Of a DNA stretch of 64,000 nt, positions 15,500-24,587 are shown piece by piece. Location: the NCBI RefSeq assembly GCF_021603645.1, contig NZ_BQHJ01000012.1, forward strand, positions 62,001-126,000. The letters run 5' to 3'. Made by a program: the position numbers and the translations under genes. The DNA is from Pseudomonas pseudonitroreducens. GTDB lineage: Bacteria; Pseudomonadota; Gammaproteobacteria; Pseudomonadales; Pseudomonadaceae. Within the stretch, counting starts at the first letter, position 1, and each line of letters starts with the position of its first letter. The notes under the pieces are model-generated. The model was not told where the DNA came from. It ran no database searches and was given only the letters and a program-made list of their open reading frames with translations.

Positions 15500-16536
15500 G
15501 AGGCACTCTCCTTCGACTCAAGGCGGATCGGCTGGGCGAACGCCGCCGAGGCCGGTCGGGAAACAAATTCGGGCTGTTGCCCCTGATAGGCGACGGAATC
15601 CGCGTGGCGCTTAAATCCTTCCTGCGGCGCGTGCTTCAGGCCACTCTCCGGCGACAGGCCGCTGCCGGGGATACGCGCCGGCGCCTGGGCCTCGCGCACG
15701 CGGCGGAGTACACCGAGGGTGTAATCGCGGGTTTCGTCGTAGGGAATGCTGCGCACCCAGTCGGCCATGCCGATCTTCCCGCTGCGCGGGTCGCCGTTGT
15801 TCTTCAGCCACTCGTCCACCTTGCCGGGCCCGGCGTTGTAGGCGGCCAGGGCGAGCACGTGCTGGCCGTCGTAGCGGTCGAGCAGCTTGCCCAGGTAGGC
15901 GCTGCCCAGCGCCTTGTTGTAGGCCGGGTCGCTGGTCAGGCGCTGCTCGTCGTAGGGCAGGCCGAGCTCGCCAGCAACTTCGCGGGCGGTGTCGGGCATC
16001 AGTTGCATCAGGCCGCGCGCCCCCTTGGGCGAGACGACGGCTACGTCGCCACCCGACTCCTGGCCGATCACGCTGTCCACCAGGGTGCGGAAACCGGCGC
16101 TGCCCTGCTGCCAGGCGTGGGCCAGGCGATCGACGCCACGTTGCCAGGTATCCACCAGCGGATTGCGGCTGGACACCGAGGGCCGGCGCAGTGCCTCGCC
16201 GCCATCGGCGAGTGCGACGGGCTCGGCGCCATCGCTCGGCTCGGCGGAAAGCTGGCGCACCAGCAGGTCGGCGATGCCGGTCTGCTTGCGCGAGGCCAGG
16301 TGCTCGGCCAGCGCTTCGTCGTAGAAGTCACGCATGGTGTCGAGGTCGCGGCTGCGCAGCGGGCTGCCGGCGGAAAGCACGTCGCCGGCCTTGCGCATCT
16401 GCTTGAGGATCTGCTGCAGGAACATCGCCTCGAACTGCTCGGAGGCGGCCTGCAACTGCTCGCGGCGGACCTGCTCGGGCGACTCGCCGGGCTGGCCGGT
16501 CGGCACGATGGGACGGTTGAGCGAGGTGATGCTCAT
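15496..16536 (-). CDS. flgJ: Flagellar rod-cap protein FlgJ with SLT-type lytic transglycosylase domain
   Basis: 346 aa. Residues 1-95 are the FlgJ rod-capping domain (AASEQFEAMFLQQILKQMRKAG). Residues about 150-250 are an SLT/lysozyme-like transglycosylase domain: catalytic Glu160 in VIGQESGGD, then GARGLMQLMPDTA, and AAYNAGPGKV. The classical enterobacterial FlgJ instead carries a glucosaminidase (GH73) domain. The protein would cap the growing rod and open the peptidoglycan. The start overlaps the flgI stop by one base (TGATG). Confidence 0.9.
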   Translation of the reverse strand: MSITSLNRPIVPTGQPGESPEQVRREQLQAASEQFEAMFLQQILKQMRKAGDVLSAGSPLRSRDLDTMRDFYDEALAEHLASRKQTGIADLLVRQLSAEPSDGAEPVALADGGEALRRPSVSSRNPLVDTWQRGVDRLAHAWQQGSAGFRTLVDSVIGQESGGDVAVVSPKGARGLMQLMPDTAREVAGELGLPYDEQRLTSDPAYNKALGSAYLGKLLDRYDGQHVLALAAYNAGPGKVDEWLKNNGDPRSGKIGMADWVRSIPYDETRDYTLGVLRRVREAQAPARIPGSGLSPESGLKHAPQEGFKRHADSVAYQGQQPEFVSRPASAAFAQPIRLESKESAS

Positions 16537-17639
16537 CAGATCACCACCAGCTCGGCGTTCAGCGCGCCGGCCTGCTCCAGCGCCTGGAGGATGCTCATCA
16601 CGTCGTCCGGCGTGGCGCCCAGGCTGTTTACCGTGTTGATGATGCTTTCCAGGCTGGTGCCCTCGGGCCACTTGAACATCGGCTTCTTGTCCTGGCTGAC
16701 GGACACGTCCGACTGCGGCGTGACCGCCGTGGTGCCGTTGGAGAAGGGCCCCGGCTGGCTGACCTGGGGGTTCTCGCTGATGGTCACGGTGAGCGTGCCG
16801 TGGGCCACGGCGGCAGCTTTCACGCGCACGCCCTGGCCGACCACCACGGTGCCGGTGCGGCTGTTGAACACCACCTTGGGCCGGGTGCGGCCTTCCTGCA
16901 CCTCCATGCCTTCGAGCATGGCCATGAAGCTGGTGCGCTGGGCGCTGCTGACCGGCGCACGCACCGACACCCTGGTGCCGTCCAGCGCGGTGGCAGTGCC
17001 GGAGCCGAAGCGTTCGTTCACCGCGTTCATCACCTGGGTGGCGGTCTGGAAGCTGGGCTTGCGCACGTTGAGCATCACGTCCGGGCGCTGGGTGAAGTCG
17101 CTGGGAATCATCCGCTCGATGGTCGCGCCGTTGGGAATCAGGCCGCTGTTGGCGCTGTTGATCGACACGCTGGAGCCGCTCTGCCCCTGCGCATGCAGGC
17201 CGCCAACCACGAGATTGCCCTGGGCCAGCGCATAGACTTCGCCATCCACACCCTGCAACGGCGTCATCAGCAGCAGGCCGCCGCGCAGGCTCTTGGCGTC
17301 GCCCAGCGAGGACACGGTGACGTCGATGGTCTGCCCGGCGCTGTAGGACGGCGGCACGCTGGCAGTGACGCTCACCGCGGCGACGTTCTTCAGTTTCGGG
17401 TCGACGTTCGGCGGCAGGTTCACGCCGAACTGCTTGAGCATGTTGGCCACCGACTGGTTGGTGAACTTCACCTGGTTCTTGTCGCCGGTGCCGTCGAGGC
17501 CGACCACCAGGCCGTAGCCGATCAGCTGGTTCTCGCGCACGCCTTCGATATCGACCAGGTCGAGCAGCGGAATGGCCAGCGCCTCGGCCTGCCAGAGCAG
17601 GCAGGCCGTCGCCAGCAGGCGGGAAAGATGTCTACGCAT
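16536..17639 (-). CDS. flgI: Flagellar P-ring protein FlgI
   Basis: 367 aa with a Sec signal peptide (cleavage likely after AEALA, residue 22). Conserved stretches include [26 protein letters not shown] and [14 protein letters not shown]. It forms the periplasmic P ring around the rod. It follows flgH by 15 bases. Confidence 0.93.
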   Translation of the reverse strand: MRRHLSRLLATACLLWQAEALAIPLLDLVDIEGVRENQLIGYGLVVGLDGTGDKNQVKFTNQSVANMLKQFGVNLPPNVDPKLKNVAAVSVTASVPPSYSAGQTIDVTVSSLGDAKSLRGGLLLMTPLQGVDGEVYALAQGNLVVGGLHAQGQSGSSVSINSANSGLIPNGATIERMIPSDFTQRPDVMLNVRKPSFQTATQVMNAVNERFGSGTATALDGTRVSVRAPVSSAQRTSFMAMLEGMEVQEGRTRPKVVFNSRTGTVVVGQGVRVKAAAVAHGTLTVTISENPQVSQPGPFSNGTTAVTPQSDVSVSQDKKPMFKWPEGTSLESIINTVNSLGATPDDVMSILQALEQAGALNAELVVI

Positions 17640-17654
17640 GGGGTGCTCGCCTGC

Positions 17655-18317
17655 TTACATCGGGAACAGCGGATGGGTGAAGAAGCGCGTCAGCCAGCCG
17701 GCCGAGTTGCTGTCGTTGAGCACGCCGCGCCCGGCGTAGGAAATCTTCGCGTTGGCGACGTTCTGCGAGGACACCTGGTTGGCACGGTTGATGTCGTCCA
17801 GGCGCACCAGGCCGGTGAGGCGGATGAACTCGTCGCCCTGGTTCAGGCGCAGCGACTTCTCGCCCTTCACCAGCAGTACGCCGCCGGGCAGCACCTTGTG
17901 CACGGTCACCGCGATGGAGCCGGTGAGGGTGTTCTGCTGCGAGCTTTTCGCCGAGCCATTGAAGTCGCGGTTGGCCGTGGCGGAGGTTTCCAGGCCGCCG
18001 TATTCCTTGGTCAGGATGGTCGGCACCGGCACGTCCAGGCTGGATTTCTTGCCGAAACTGGTGCCCGCGCTCTTGCTCGACTGGGTGGACTCGCTGAGCA
18101 CCACGGTGACGATATCGCCGACGCCGATGGCGCGCTTGTCGCGCAGCAGCGAACCGCCGTAACCGGAACGGAACAGCCCGCCGCTGGTGGTCGGTGGCAG
18201 GCTGTAGTCCAGCTCCGGCGGCTGGTAGAGCGAGGAGTCCTCGTCCGGCAGCATCTCGTTGAAGCTCTGGCAGCCGGCGAGCAGCGCCAGGGCGAGCAGC
18301 AGGGCAAGGCGCGTCAT
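17655..18317 (-). CDS. flgH: Flagellar L-ring lipoprotein FlgH
   Basis: 220 aa. It has a lipoprotein signal with the lipobox LLAGC, so Cys16 would be lipidated. Family landmarks are LFRSGYGGSLLRDKRAIGVGDIVTVVL and ISYAGRGVLNDSNSAGWLTRFF at the C-terminus. It forms the outer-membrane L ring. It starts 2 bases after the flgG stop. Confidence 0.93.
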   Translation of the reverse strand: MTRLALLLALALLAGCQSFNEMLPDEDSSLYQPPELDYSLPPTTSGGLFRSGYGGSLLRDKRAIGVGDIVTVVLSESTQSSKSAGTSFGKKSSLDVPVPTILTKEYGGLETSATANRDFNGSAKSSQQNTLTGSIAVTVHKVLPGGVLLVKGEKSLRLNQGDEFIRLTGLVRLDDINRANQVSSQNVANAKISYAGRGVLNDSNSAGWLTRFFTHPLFPM

Positions 18318-18319
18318 GG

Positions 18320-19105
18320 TCAGACCGTCTGGTTGAGGAACTGCTGCATGCCCGACGCGGCGTCGAGTACCTTGGCGTTGGCCTCGTAGGCGCGCTGGAT
18401 GGCGATCATGTTCACCATCGCTTCCACCACTTGCACGTTGGAGCCTTCCAGCACGCCCTGCTTGAGCGTGCCCAGGCCTTCCTCGCCCGGCGTGCCTTCC
18501 TGCGGCTCGCCACTGGCGGCGGTTTCCTTGTAGAGATTGCCACCCAGGGCTTCCAGGCCGGCGGGGTTGGTGAAGCTGACCAGGGTGATCTGGCCCAGCT
18601 CGGTGGGCAGCGTCTCGCCGGGGAGGATGGCGGTGACGATGCCGTCGCTGCCGACGGTGAAGCGGCTGGCGCCGGCCGGCACTTCGATGTTCGGCGTCAG
18701 CGGCAGACCCTGGGCGTTGACCACCATGCCCTCGTTGTTCAGCTGCAGCTGACCGTTCTCGGTGTAGTAGGTGTCGCCGTTGGGCGCCTCGACCTGGAAG
18801 AAGCCGCTGCCGACGATGGCCAGGTCCATCGGTTGCCCGGTGGTCTGCATGCTGCCTTCGGTGAACACCTTCTGCGTGCCGACGACGCGCACGCCGCTGC
18901 CCAGCTGGATGCCGGACGGCACGGTGTTGACCTGGTCAGCCTGGGCGCCGGGTTGCAGCTGCACCTGGTAGAACAGGTCCTCGAACACCGCGCGGTCGCT
19001 CTTGAAGCCGACGGTGTTCACGTTGGCCAGGTTGTTGGCCACGGTGGACATCGCGGTGTCCTGTGCCGCCAGGCCGGTCTTGCTGACCCAAAGTGCCGAA
19101 CTCAT
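18320..19105 (-). CDS. flgG: Flagellar distal rod protein FlgG
   Basis: 261 aa, the usual FlgG length. The N-terminal rod motif is STVANNLANVNTVGFKSDRA, and the C-terminal motif is LEGSNVQVVEAMVNMIAIQRAYEANAKVL, typical of axial proteins. It forms the distal rod. It is downstream of flgF in the operon. Confidence 0.94.
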   Translation of the reverse strand: MSSALWVSKTGLAAQDTAMSTVANNLANVNTVGFKSDRAVFEDLFYQVQLQPGAQADQVNTVPSGIQLGSGVRVVGTQKVFTEGSMQTTGQPMDLAIVGSGFFQVEAPNGDTYYTENGQLQLNNEGMVVNAQGLPLTPNIEVPAGASRFTVGSDGIVTAILPGETLPTELGQITLVSFTNPAGLEALGGNLYKETAASGEPQEGTPGEEGLGTLKQGVLEGSNVQVVEAMVNMIAIQRAYEANAKVLDAASGMQQFLNQTV

Positions 19106-19132
19106 GTTGTGCTCCTGTCTGCGCGCCGCGCG

Positions 19133-19861
19133 TTACGCGCCACGGATCATGCGGTCGCCGGCCTCGGCGAGGTCCGAGGCGGCCTTCATCATCTTCACCT
19201 GGCTCTCGAACCGCCGGTTCAGGCTCATGGTGCCCACCAGCTGGTCGATGGCCGAGACGTTGCTCTGCTCCAGGTGCCCGGAGACCAGGCGCACGTCGTC
19301 GCTGGCGGCGACGTTCTGGCCGTCCTTGCTCACCAGCAGGCCCTGGGCGTTCTTCACCAGCGACGCGGCCGGTGCGTCCACCAGTTTGAGGCGGTCGACG
19401 TCGGTCATCATGAAATCGCCGCGCGGCATCACCGAGATGGTGCCGTCGCTGCCGATGGCGATGGCGTCGTACTCGGGCAGGGTGATCGGGCCGCCCTCGC
19501 CGAGCACGGCGCGGCCGTTGATCATCAGTTGGCGGTCGGCGTCGATCTCCAGGTTGCCCTGGCGCGTGTACGCCTCGCCGTTGCCGCTCTGCACGGCGAG
19601 CAGCCCGCTGCCCTGGATGGCGACGTCGAGGTCGCGCCCGGTGGCCATCAGGGTGCCGGCGCTCATGTCGACGCCGCTGCTCTCGATGCGCGCGAGGTGG
19701 CGGCTGTCGTAGCCGGCGCCGCTCACGTCGACGGCGGTGGCGTGCTCCAGGTCGGCGCGGAAGCCGGGGGTGTTGACGTTGGCCAGGTTGTTGGCGCGGA
19801 TGTCCAGCGCAGACATGCTGCGGCTGGCCGCCGTCATCGCGGTATAGCCGAGACGATCCAT
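19133..19861 (-). CDS. flgF: Flagellar proximal rod protein FlgF
   Basis: 242 aa. Axial-protein ends are present: MSALDIRANNLANVNTPGFR and LEQSNVSAIDQLVGTMSLNRRFESQVKMM. It forms part of the rod between flgE and flgG in gene order, as expected. Confidence 0.92.
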   Translation of the reverse strand: MDRLGYTAMTAASRSMSALDIRANNLANVNTPGFRADLEHATAVDVSGAGYDSRHLARIESSGVDMSAGTLMATGRDLDVAIQGSGLLAVQSGNGEAYTRQGNLEIDADRQLMINGRAVLGEGGPITLPEYDAIAIGSDGTISVMPRGDFMMTDVDRLKLVDAPAASLVKNAQGLLVSKDGQNVAASDDVRLVSGHLEQSNVSAIDQLVGTMSLNRRFESQVKMMKAASDLAEAGDRMIRGA

Positions 19862-19870
19862 GGGGTTTCC

Positions 19871-21058
19871 TTAGATGGCCGAGAACAGCACTTGGGTGAG
19901 TTCCTTGTCGGTGGTCATCACCTTGGTGTTCGCCTGGTAGTTGCGCTGGCCTTCCATCAGGCCCACCAGTTGCTGGGTGATATCGACGTTGGAGCCTTCC
20001 AGGTTGCCGGCCGACAGCGAGCCGAACTGGCCGATGCCGGGCACGCCGATCAGCGGGGCGCCGGAGGCGGAGGTCTCGGTCCAGGCGGTACCGCTCTGGT
20101 TCTGCAGGCCGCCGCTGTTGACGAAGTTGGCCAACGCGACCTGGCCCTGCAGCATGCGCTGGCCGTTGCTGTAGTTGACGTAGACCTTGCCGTCGTTCTC
20201 CACCGCGATGCCGGTCTGTTCGCCGGCCGCGTAGCCGGTGGTGCGGTTGGTGGTGACGACGAAATCGGAGCCGTACTGGCTGGTGCCGGTGTAGTCGAGG
20301 GCGATGTTCATCGAGTTGACGCCCGGCAGGTTGAAGCTCACCGGCACCGCGGCGATCGGCGTGGACAGCGAGCCGTCCGGGGCGAAGCTCAGCGACTGGG
20401 TCGCGCCGACGGCATTGCCGTCCACCGCGTAGTGCGCGTCCCAGGTGTTGCTGCCGGTCAGCACGAAGTACTGGGTCAGGGTGTGTTCCTTGCCCTGCGA
20501 GTCGTAGATCTTGCTGGTGTAGGTGGAGTTGTAGGTCGCCACGTTCTGCGGATCGAACGGCGCAACGGTGGGCACCTTCTCGTTGGAGTCGAGGTTGGCG
20601 ACGAACTCCAGCTTGTCGGTGGCCTTGGCTGGCAGGTTGGCGGTTTTCACCTGCAGGTCGGAGACGGTGCCCACCAGCAGGTTGCCGGCCGCGTCGGTCG
20701 GGTAGCCCTGCAGGCGCTGGCCGGTGGCGTTGACCAGGAAGTTGCTCTTGTCCTGGCCGAACACGCCGGCGCGGGTGTACTGGGTGTCGCCGTTGCCGCT
20801 CTTGACCACGAAGAAGCCGCCGCCGGAGATGGCCAGGTCCAGTGCGCGGTTGGTGGATACCAGCGAGCCGCCCTGGCTGATGCTCTGGGTGGTGCCGGTG
20901 ACTTCCACGCCCATGCCCTTGGTGTCGGCGTAGACGCTGCCGAACTCGGTGCGCGAGGACTTGAAGCCGACGGTGCCGGAGTTGGCGATGTTGTTGCTGA
21001 TGGTGTCCAGCTGCTGGGTGACCGCGTTGAGGCCGGTCAGGGCGATGTTGAAGCTCAT
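19871..21058 (-). CDS. flgE: Flagellar hook protein FlgE, lateral type
   Basis: 395 aa. The N-terminal motif is LDTISNNIANSGTVGFKSSR, and the C-terminus is EGSNVDITQQLVGLMEGQRNYQANTKVMTT. The middle section is low-complexity Thr/Ser-rich as in hook subunits. It builds the curved hook under control of the FliK-like ruler encoded at 35485-36639. Confidence 0.94.
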   Translation of the reverse strand: MSFNIALTGLNAVTQQLDTISNNIANSGTVGFKSSRTEFGSVYADTKGMGVEVTGTTQSISQGGSLVSTNRALDLAISGGGFFVVKSGNGDTQYTRAGVFGQDKSNFLVNATGQRLQGYPTDAAGNLLVGTVSDLQVKTANLPAKATDKLEFVANLDSNEKVPTVAPFDPQNVATYNSTYTSKIYDSQGKEHTLTQYFVLTGSNTWDAHYAVDGNAVGATQSLSFAPDGSLSTPIAAVPVSFNLPGVNSMNIALDYTGTSQYGSDFVVTTNRTTGYAAGEQTGIAVENDGKVYVNYSNGQRMLQGQVALANFVNSGGLQNQSGTAWTETSASGAPLIGVPGIGQFGSLSAGNLEGSNVDITQQLVGLMEGQRNYQANTKVMTTDKELTQVLFSAI

Positions 21059-21093
21059 GGCGTTAGCTCATCCTAAGAGTGGGAAACAGGCGC

Positions 21094-21765
21094 TCAGACG
21101 GCCTGGCCCTGACTGAATTCGACGATCTTGTAGAACGGCACCGAACCCGCGCCCGCGACTTCCAGCACCGGGCCGTCGGCGCTGACGCGAACGTTGTGCA
21201 CCAGGCCGGAGACCTCGACGCCCGGCGTCTCGCCGCTCTCGGTCTTCACCGCCAGCGTGTATTTGCCCGGCTTCAGGCCGAGCGCTTCGGGGTCCACGGT
21301 GAAGGGCACTGCGCCCGGCTCCTGCGGGCCGAGGGGGATGTCGGTGCGCACGCCGTTGGCATCGGTGAGCTGCAGCACGGTGGTGGCCGAGGCGTGTTCC
21401 AGGTTGATCTGCCCGCTGACCTTGTCGCCGTCCAGCTGCAGGCTGTCGGCGCTGACCTTCACTTCCTGGCCGACCAGACCGGCGGCGGTGAGGGTCTGCA
21501 GGTTGTCCATCAGCACCAGGTTGTTCTGCTGCAGGGTGGTCATGTTCTGCATGCTCTTCACCTGCGCCATGGCCGAGTACTGGTTGATGAACTCGGTGCT
21601 ATCCACCGGCTTGGTCGGGTCCTGGTACTGCACCTGGGCGACCAGCAGGGTGATGAAGCTGTTCTCCATATCGCCCATCTCGCCGAGATTCACCGCCTGC
21701 TTGGGCGTGCCGGACGAGGTGCCGTTGGTGCTGGTGCCGCTGGTGTCGTTGTTCACCGTGCTCAT
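21094..21765 (-). CDS. flgD: Flagellar hook-cap assembly protein FlgD
   Basis: 223 aa. The N-terminal FlgD motif is NSFITLLVAQVQYQDPTKPVDSTEFINQYSAMAQV, followed by an Ig-like region (LGPQEPGAVPFTVDPEALGLKPGKYTL). It caps the hook during assembly. The stop of flgC and this start overlap by one base (TGATG). Confidence 0.94.
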   Translation of the reverse strand: MSTVNNDTSGTSTNGTSSGTPKQAVNLGEMGDMENSFITLLVAQVQYQDPTKPVDSTEFINQYSAMAQVKSMQNMTTLQQNNLVLMDNLQTLTAAGLVGQEVKVSADSLQLDGDKVSGQINLEHASATTVLQLTDANGVRTDIPLGPQEPGAVPFTVDPEALGLKPGKYTLAVKTESGETPGVEVSGLVHNVRVSADGPVLEVAGAGSVPFYKIVEFSQGQAV

Positions 21766-22193
21766 CAGGCGTCTCCCAGTTTCAGCAGGCTGGACTGCAT
21801 GCTCTTGACCCGATTGAGCACTTCCACGCCGGTCTCGAAGCTGCGGGTGGCGGACATCATGTCGGTCATCTCTTCGATCTCGTTGACGTCGGGGTAGTAG
21901 ACGTAGCCGGTGGCGTCGGCCAGCGGGCTGCCCGGCTCGTAGCGGCGCTGCGGCGAGCGGCCGGACGTCACCACGTCGAGCACCTGCACATGGGCGCCGC
22001 CCATGCCGGCGCCACGGGTGAGCTGGTCGTTGTCGTAGACGGCGGCGAACATCGGCTTGCGCGCCTGGTACACGTCGTCGGGCTTGGCGGCGGCGGAGTC
22101 GGCGTTGGCCAGGTTGCTGGCCACGGTGTTCAGGCGCACGGTCTGCGCGTTCATCGACGAGCCGGCGATGCGGTAGATGGAATCGAATGCCAT
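21765..22193 (-). CDS. flgC: Flagellar proximal rod protein FlgC
   Basis: 142 aa. It shows NTVASNLANADSAAAKPDDVYQARKPMF near the N-terminus and the C-terminal VNEIEEMTDMMSATRSFETGVEVLNRVKSM, both typical of FlgC. It starts 4 bases after the flgB stop. Confidence 0.93.
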   Translation of the reverse strand: MAFDSIYRIAGSSMNAQTVRLNTVASNLANADSAAAKPDDVYQARKPMFAAVYDNDQLTRGAGMGGAHVQVLDVVTSGRSPQRRYEPGSPLADATGYVYYPDVNEIEEMTDMMSATRSFETGVEVLNRVKSMQSSLLKLGDA

Positions 22194-22197
22194 GGCG

Positions 22198-22563
22198 TCA
22201 GCGTCCTTCGATGGCCTGCTTGAGGCCGCGGAATTTCATGGTCAGGAAGGTCAGGCTGGTCTGGAAATCCATCGCGTTGCGCGAGAACTCCGCCTGTTCG
22301 GTAGCCAGCTCGACACTGTTGCCGTCCTGGGAAGGCTGGTTGGGAATGCGGTATTTCAGCTCCATCGATTGCGCGCCGGCGCTGGCCAGCAGGGCCGACG
22401 GATGATCCTGGCGGCGCATCTCGGCGGCGAAGTCGATGTCGCGCGCCTTGAAGCCGGGGGTGTCTTCGTTGGCCAGGTTGGAGGCCAGGATTTCGCTGCG
22501 CTGCATGTGCAGCGAGAGGGCTCTCTCGTGGAGACCCAGGGTCTCGTCAAACCGTATACTCAT
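22198..22563 (-). CDS. flgB: Flagellar proximal rod protein FlgB
   Basis: 121 aa. The motif EILASNLANEDTPGFKARDIDFAAE is diagnostic of FlgB. It is the first gene of the flgB-C-D-E-F-G-H-I-J-K-L operon. The start at ATG 22563 (MSIRFDETLG) matches other FlgB N-termini; a GTG 9 bases upstream is an alternative. A sigma-54-type promoter sits just upstream. Confidence 0.92.
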   Translation of the reverse strand: MSIRFDETLGLHERALSLHMQRSEILASNLANEDTPGFKARDIDFAAEMRRQDHPSALLASAGAQSMELKYRIPNQPSQDGNSVELATEQAEFSRNAMDFQTSLTFLTMKFRGLKQAIEGR

Positions 22564-22615
22564 TCGAAGCACCCACTCTCGTCGTTCGGCCATCTTTCGG
22601 TGTGCGCAGCGATAG

Positions 22616-22632
22616 AGCACAAAGCATGCCCA
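22616..22632 (-). promoter_or_regulatory. Candidate sigma-54 promoter for the flgB operon
   Basis: Reading the minus strand, TGGGCATGCTTTGTGCT has GG and GC exactly 10 bases apart (GG at 22630-22629, GC at 22618-22617), with CA after the GG and T after the GC. It would start transcription about 42 bases before flgB. Sigma-54 control fits the LafK-like activator in the same locus. Confidence 0.6.
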
Positions 22633-22649
22633 CCCCGGAAAATCGCTTC

Positions 22650-23447
22650 ATGTCGTTGATTTACAAGGCTTTACCTGCAGGAAGAAACAGCGCGTGCAAC
22701 GCGGCTTTTCCGCTTTCGACGCACCCTGCGGCGGGATGCGGAAAGGCGCTTTCCGCCTGCTTCCTCCTCCTGCTTCCGGCCCTGGTACAAGCCCAGGACG
22801 CGCGCGCGCAAGTCGACGCCGCCGCGCAGCAGCAGGTCGCCATCGAACTGAAGGAAGCCGCACGCAAAGCCGGCTGGAAGGGCATGACCTTCACCGTGAA
22901 CAACAACCTGCCCAGCAGCCTTGGCAAGCTGGCGGCCTGCCCTGCTGGCCCGCAGCTGCGCGCGCTTGAAACGCCTGCGGCGGCCACTGCGCGGCGACGC
23001 TTCGAAGCCTCCTGCAGCGGGCAAGCCGGCTGGCCGGTGACCATCATCAGCCAGCCCACGGTGTATTTGCCAAGCGTGGTCGCCAACGGCGAGATCGATC
23101 GCGGCCAGACACTGGACGCAGCACAGCTCAAGCTCGCGCCGGTGGAGCTGGGCAAGAGTTCGCGGGGCTATTTCACCGACATCGCCGAGGTCACCGGCAA
23201 GACCGCGCGCCGCCGCATCCGTGCCGGCCAGCCACTGACACCGGCGCTGCTCGACGGCGCACTACTGGTGCGGCGCGGCCAGCAGGTGAAGATCGTCGCC
23301 AGCCAGGACGGCATCCAGGCCAGCGCAGTGGGCGAGGCGCTGGCCAACGGCAGGCAGGACGACGTGATCCGCGTGAAGAACCTGCGCAGCCAGAAGATCA
23401 TCGAGGCGAAGGTGATGGCCTCGGGAGAGGTGAGCAGTATCTTCTGA
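22650..23447 (+). CDS. flgA: Flagellar P-ring assembly chaperone FlgA
   Basis: 265 aa. A hydrophobic export signal (ACFLLLLPALVQA) is preceded by a long N-region. The C-terminal half is the SAF-type FlgA domain (VANGEIDRGQTLDAAQLKLAPVEL, RRRIRAGQPLTPALLDGALLVRRGQQV). It is the periplasmic chaperone for FlgI. It is transcribed divergently from flgB. The start is uncertain: ATG 22626 would overlap the flgB promoter, so ATG 22650 (with GGAA upstream) was preferred. Confidence 0.88.
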   Translation: MSLIYKALPAGRNSACNAAFPLSTHPAAGCGKALSACFLLLLPALVQAQDARAQVDAAAQQQVAIELKEAARKAGWKGMTFTVNNNLPSSLGKLAACPAGPQLRALETPAAATARRRFEASCSGQAGWPVTIISQPTVYLPSVVANGEIDRGQTLDAAQLKLAPVELGKSSRGYFTDIAEVTGKTARRRIRAGQPLTPALLDGALLVRRGQQVKIVASQDGIQASAVGEALANGRQDDVIRVKNLRSQKIIEAKVMASGEVSSIF

Positions 23448-23486
23448 TGCTGCTCCCGGCCGCCTCGTGCCGGGGTTTGACTGACG

Positions 23487-23634
23487 GTAGGAGCGGACTT
23501 CGTCCGCGATAGGTTGGCATCGCGCCGGCAGACATCGCGGACGGAGTCCGCTCCTACAAGATCAGAAGCCCCTCTTCCGAGTACGGCAGAAGGTGCCGCC
23601 CGTAGGGCGCATAACGCGCCAGCGTTATCCGCCG
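23487..23634. repeat. Class B palindromic repeat and half class C repeat
   Basis: 23487-23557: GTAGGAGCGGACTTCGTCCGC ... GCGGACGGAGTCCGCTCCTAC, a near-perfect inverted pair (class B; also at 57301-57382 and 62167-62248). 23602-23634: GTAGGGCGCATAACGC ... GCGTTATCCGCC, a partial class C copy. They mark the boundary between the flagellar genes and the lipid operon. Confidence 0.85.
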
Positions 23635-23656
23635 TGCCGAACCATCGCCCGGCGCA

Positions 23657-24586
23657 TCAGGTCCACCAGTACCGCACGAAGTGGAAGAACACCGGCGCGG
23701 CGAAGCACACCGAGTCCAGGCGGTCGAGCATGCCGCCGTGGCCTTCGATCATGTGGCCCCAGTCCTTCACCCCGCGGTCGCGCTTGATCGCCGACATCAC
23801 CAAGCCGCCGAAGAAGCCGAGGATGTTGATCATCAGCGCGATCAGCAGCGCCTGCCAGAAGGAGAAGGGCGTGATCCAGTACAATGCGCCGCCGATCAGC
23901 GTGGCCAGCGCCACGCCGCCGACAAAGCCTTCCAGGGTCTTCGACGGCGACAGGTTCGGCGCGATCTTGCGCTTGCCGAAGAGCTTGCCGCAGACGTACT
24001 GCAGCACATCGGACAATTGCACGACGATCACCAGGAAGGCGATCAGCAGCAGGTTGCGCCCCTCGTAGCCCTCGATGTCCAGGGTCAGCAGCGCCGGCAC
24101 GTAGGAGATACAGAACACCGCCAGCATCAAGGCCCACTGCACCTTCGAGGCGCGCTCGAGGAAGTGCTTGGAGTCGCCGCCCAGCGAAGCGAGGATCGGC
24201 AGCAGGAGGAACACATAGACCGGGATGAAGATGGAGAACAGCCCGTACCACTGGATGCCGATCAGCAGGTACTGCATCGGCAGCACGAAGTAGAACGCCG
24301 CCACCAGCGCCGGATAGTCGCTGCGCCGGGTCGGCATCAGCGTGAGGAACTCGCGCAGGGCGTAGAAGGACACCCCGTAGAACAGCAGGATCACCGCCCA
24401 GTAGCCGAGGGCGAAAGCGCAACCGATCACTGCGACCATCACCCACCAGGCGTTGATCCGCGCGTTGAGGTTGTCGATCACCGCGTGCGGTCCCGGTGGC
24501 GCCTTCCAGCGCAGTACCGCGCCAACCAGCGAGGCGAGAACGAGGATACCGCCGATACCGGCGAAGAGCAGCCAGGTCTGGTTCAT
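23657..24586 (-). CDS. CdsA-like phosphatidate cytidylyltransferase (YnbB-like)
   Basis: 309 aa integral membrane protein with about eight helices. The CdsA signature is present near the C-terminus: SAIKRDRGVKDWGHMIEGHGGMLDRLDS, with the conserved Lys, Asp and His-Gly-Gly-x-x-Asp-Arg residues. It makes CDP-diacylglycerol from phosphatidate and CTP. It is the last gene of the six-gene lipid operon. An operon with CdsA-like, CDP-alcohol transferase, hydrolase-methyltransferase and PAP2-phosphatase proteins matches E. coli ynbABCD, so this is probably a second, dedicated CdsA rather than the housekeeping copy. Confidence 0.85.
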   Translation of the reverse strand: MNQTWLLFAGIGGILVLASLVGAVLRWKAPPGPHAVIDNLNARINAWWVMVAVIGCAFALGYWAVILLFYGVSFYALREFLTLMPTRRSDYPALVAAFYFVLPMQYLLIGIQWYGLFSIFIPVYVFLLLPILASLGGDSKHFLERASKVQWALMLAVFCISYVPALLTLDIEGYEGRNLLLIAFLVIVVQLSDVLQYVCGKLFGKRKIAPNLSPSKTLEGFVGGVALATLIGGALYWITPFSFWQALLIALMINILGFFGGLVMSAIKRDRGVKDWGHMIEGHGGMLDRLDSVCFAAPVFFHFVRYWWT

Positions 24587-24587
24587 T

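Noticed and set aside
18431-21076. An 881-codon open frame on the plus strand opposite flgG-flgF-flgE
   Set aside because: It lies antisense to three clear flagellar genes. Its translation is low-complexity (Val/His/Gly/Ala rich), as expected from reading GC-rich codons on the wrong strand.
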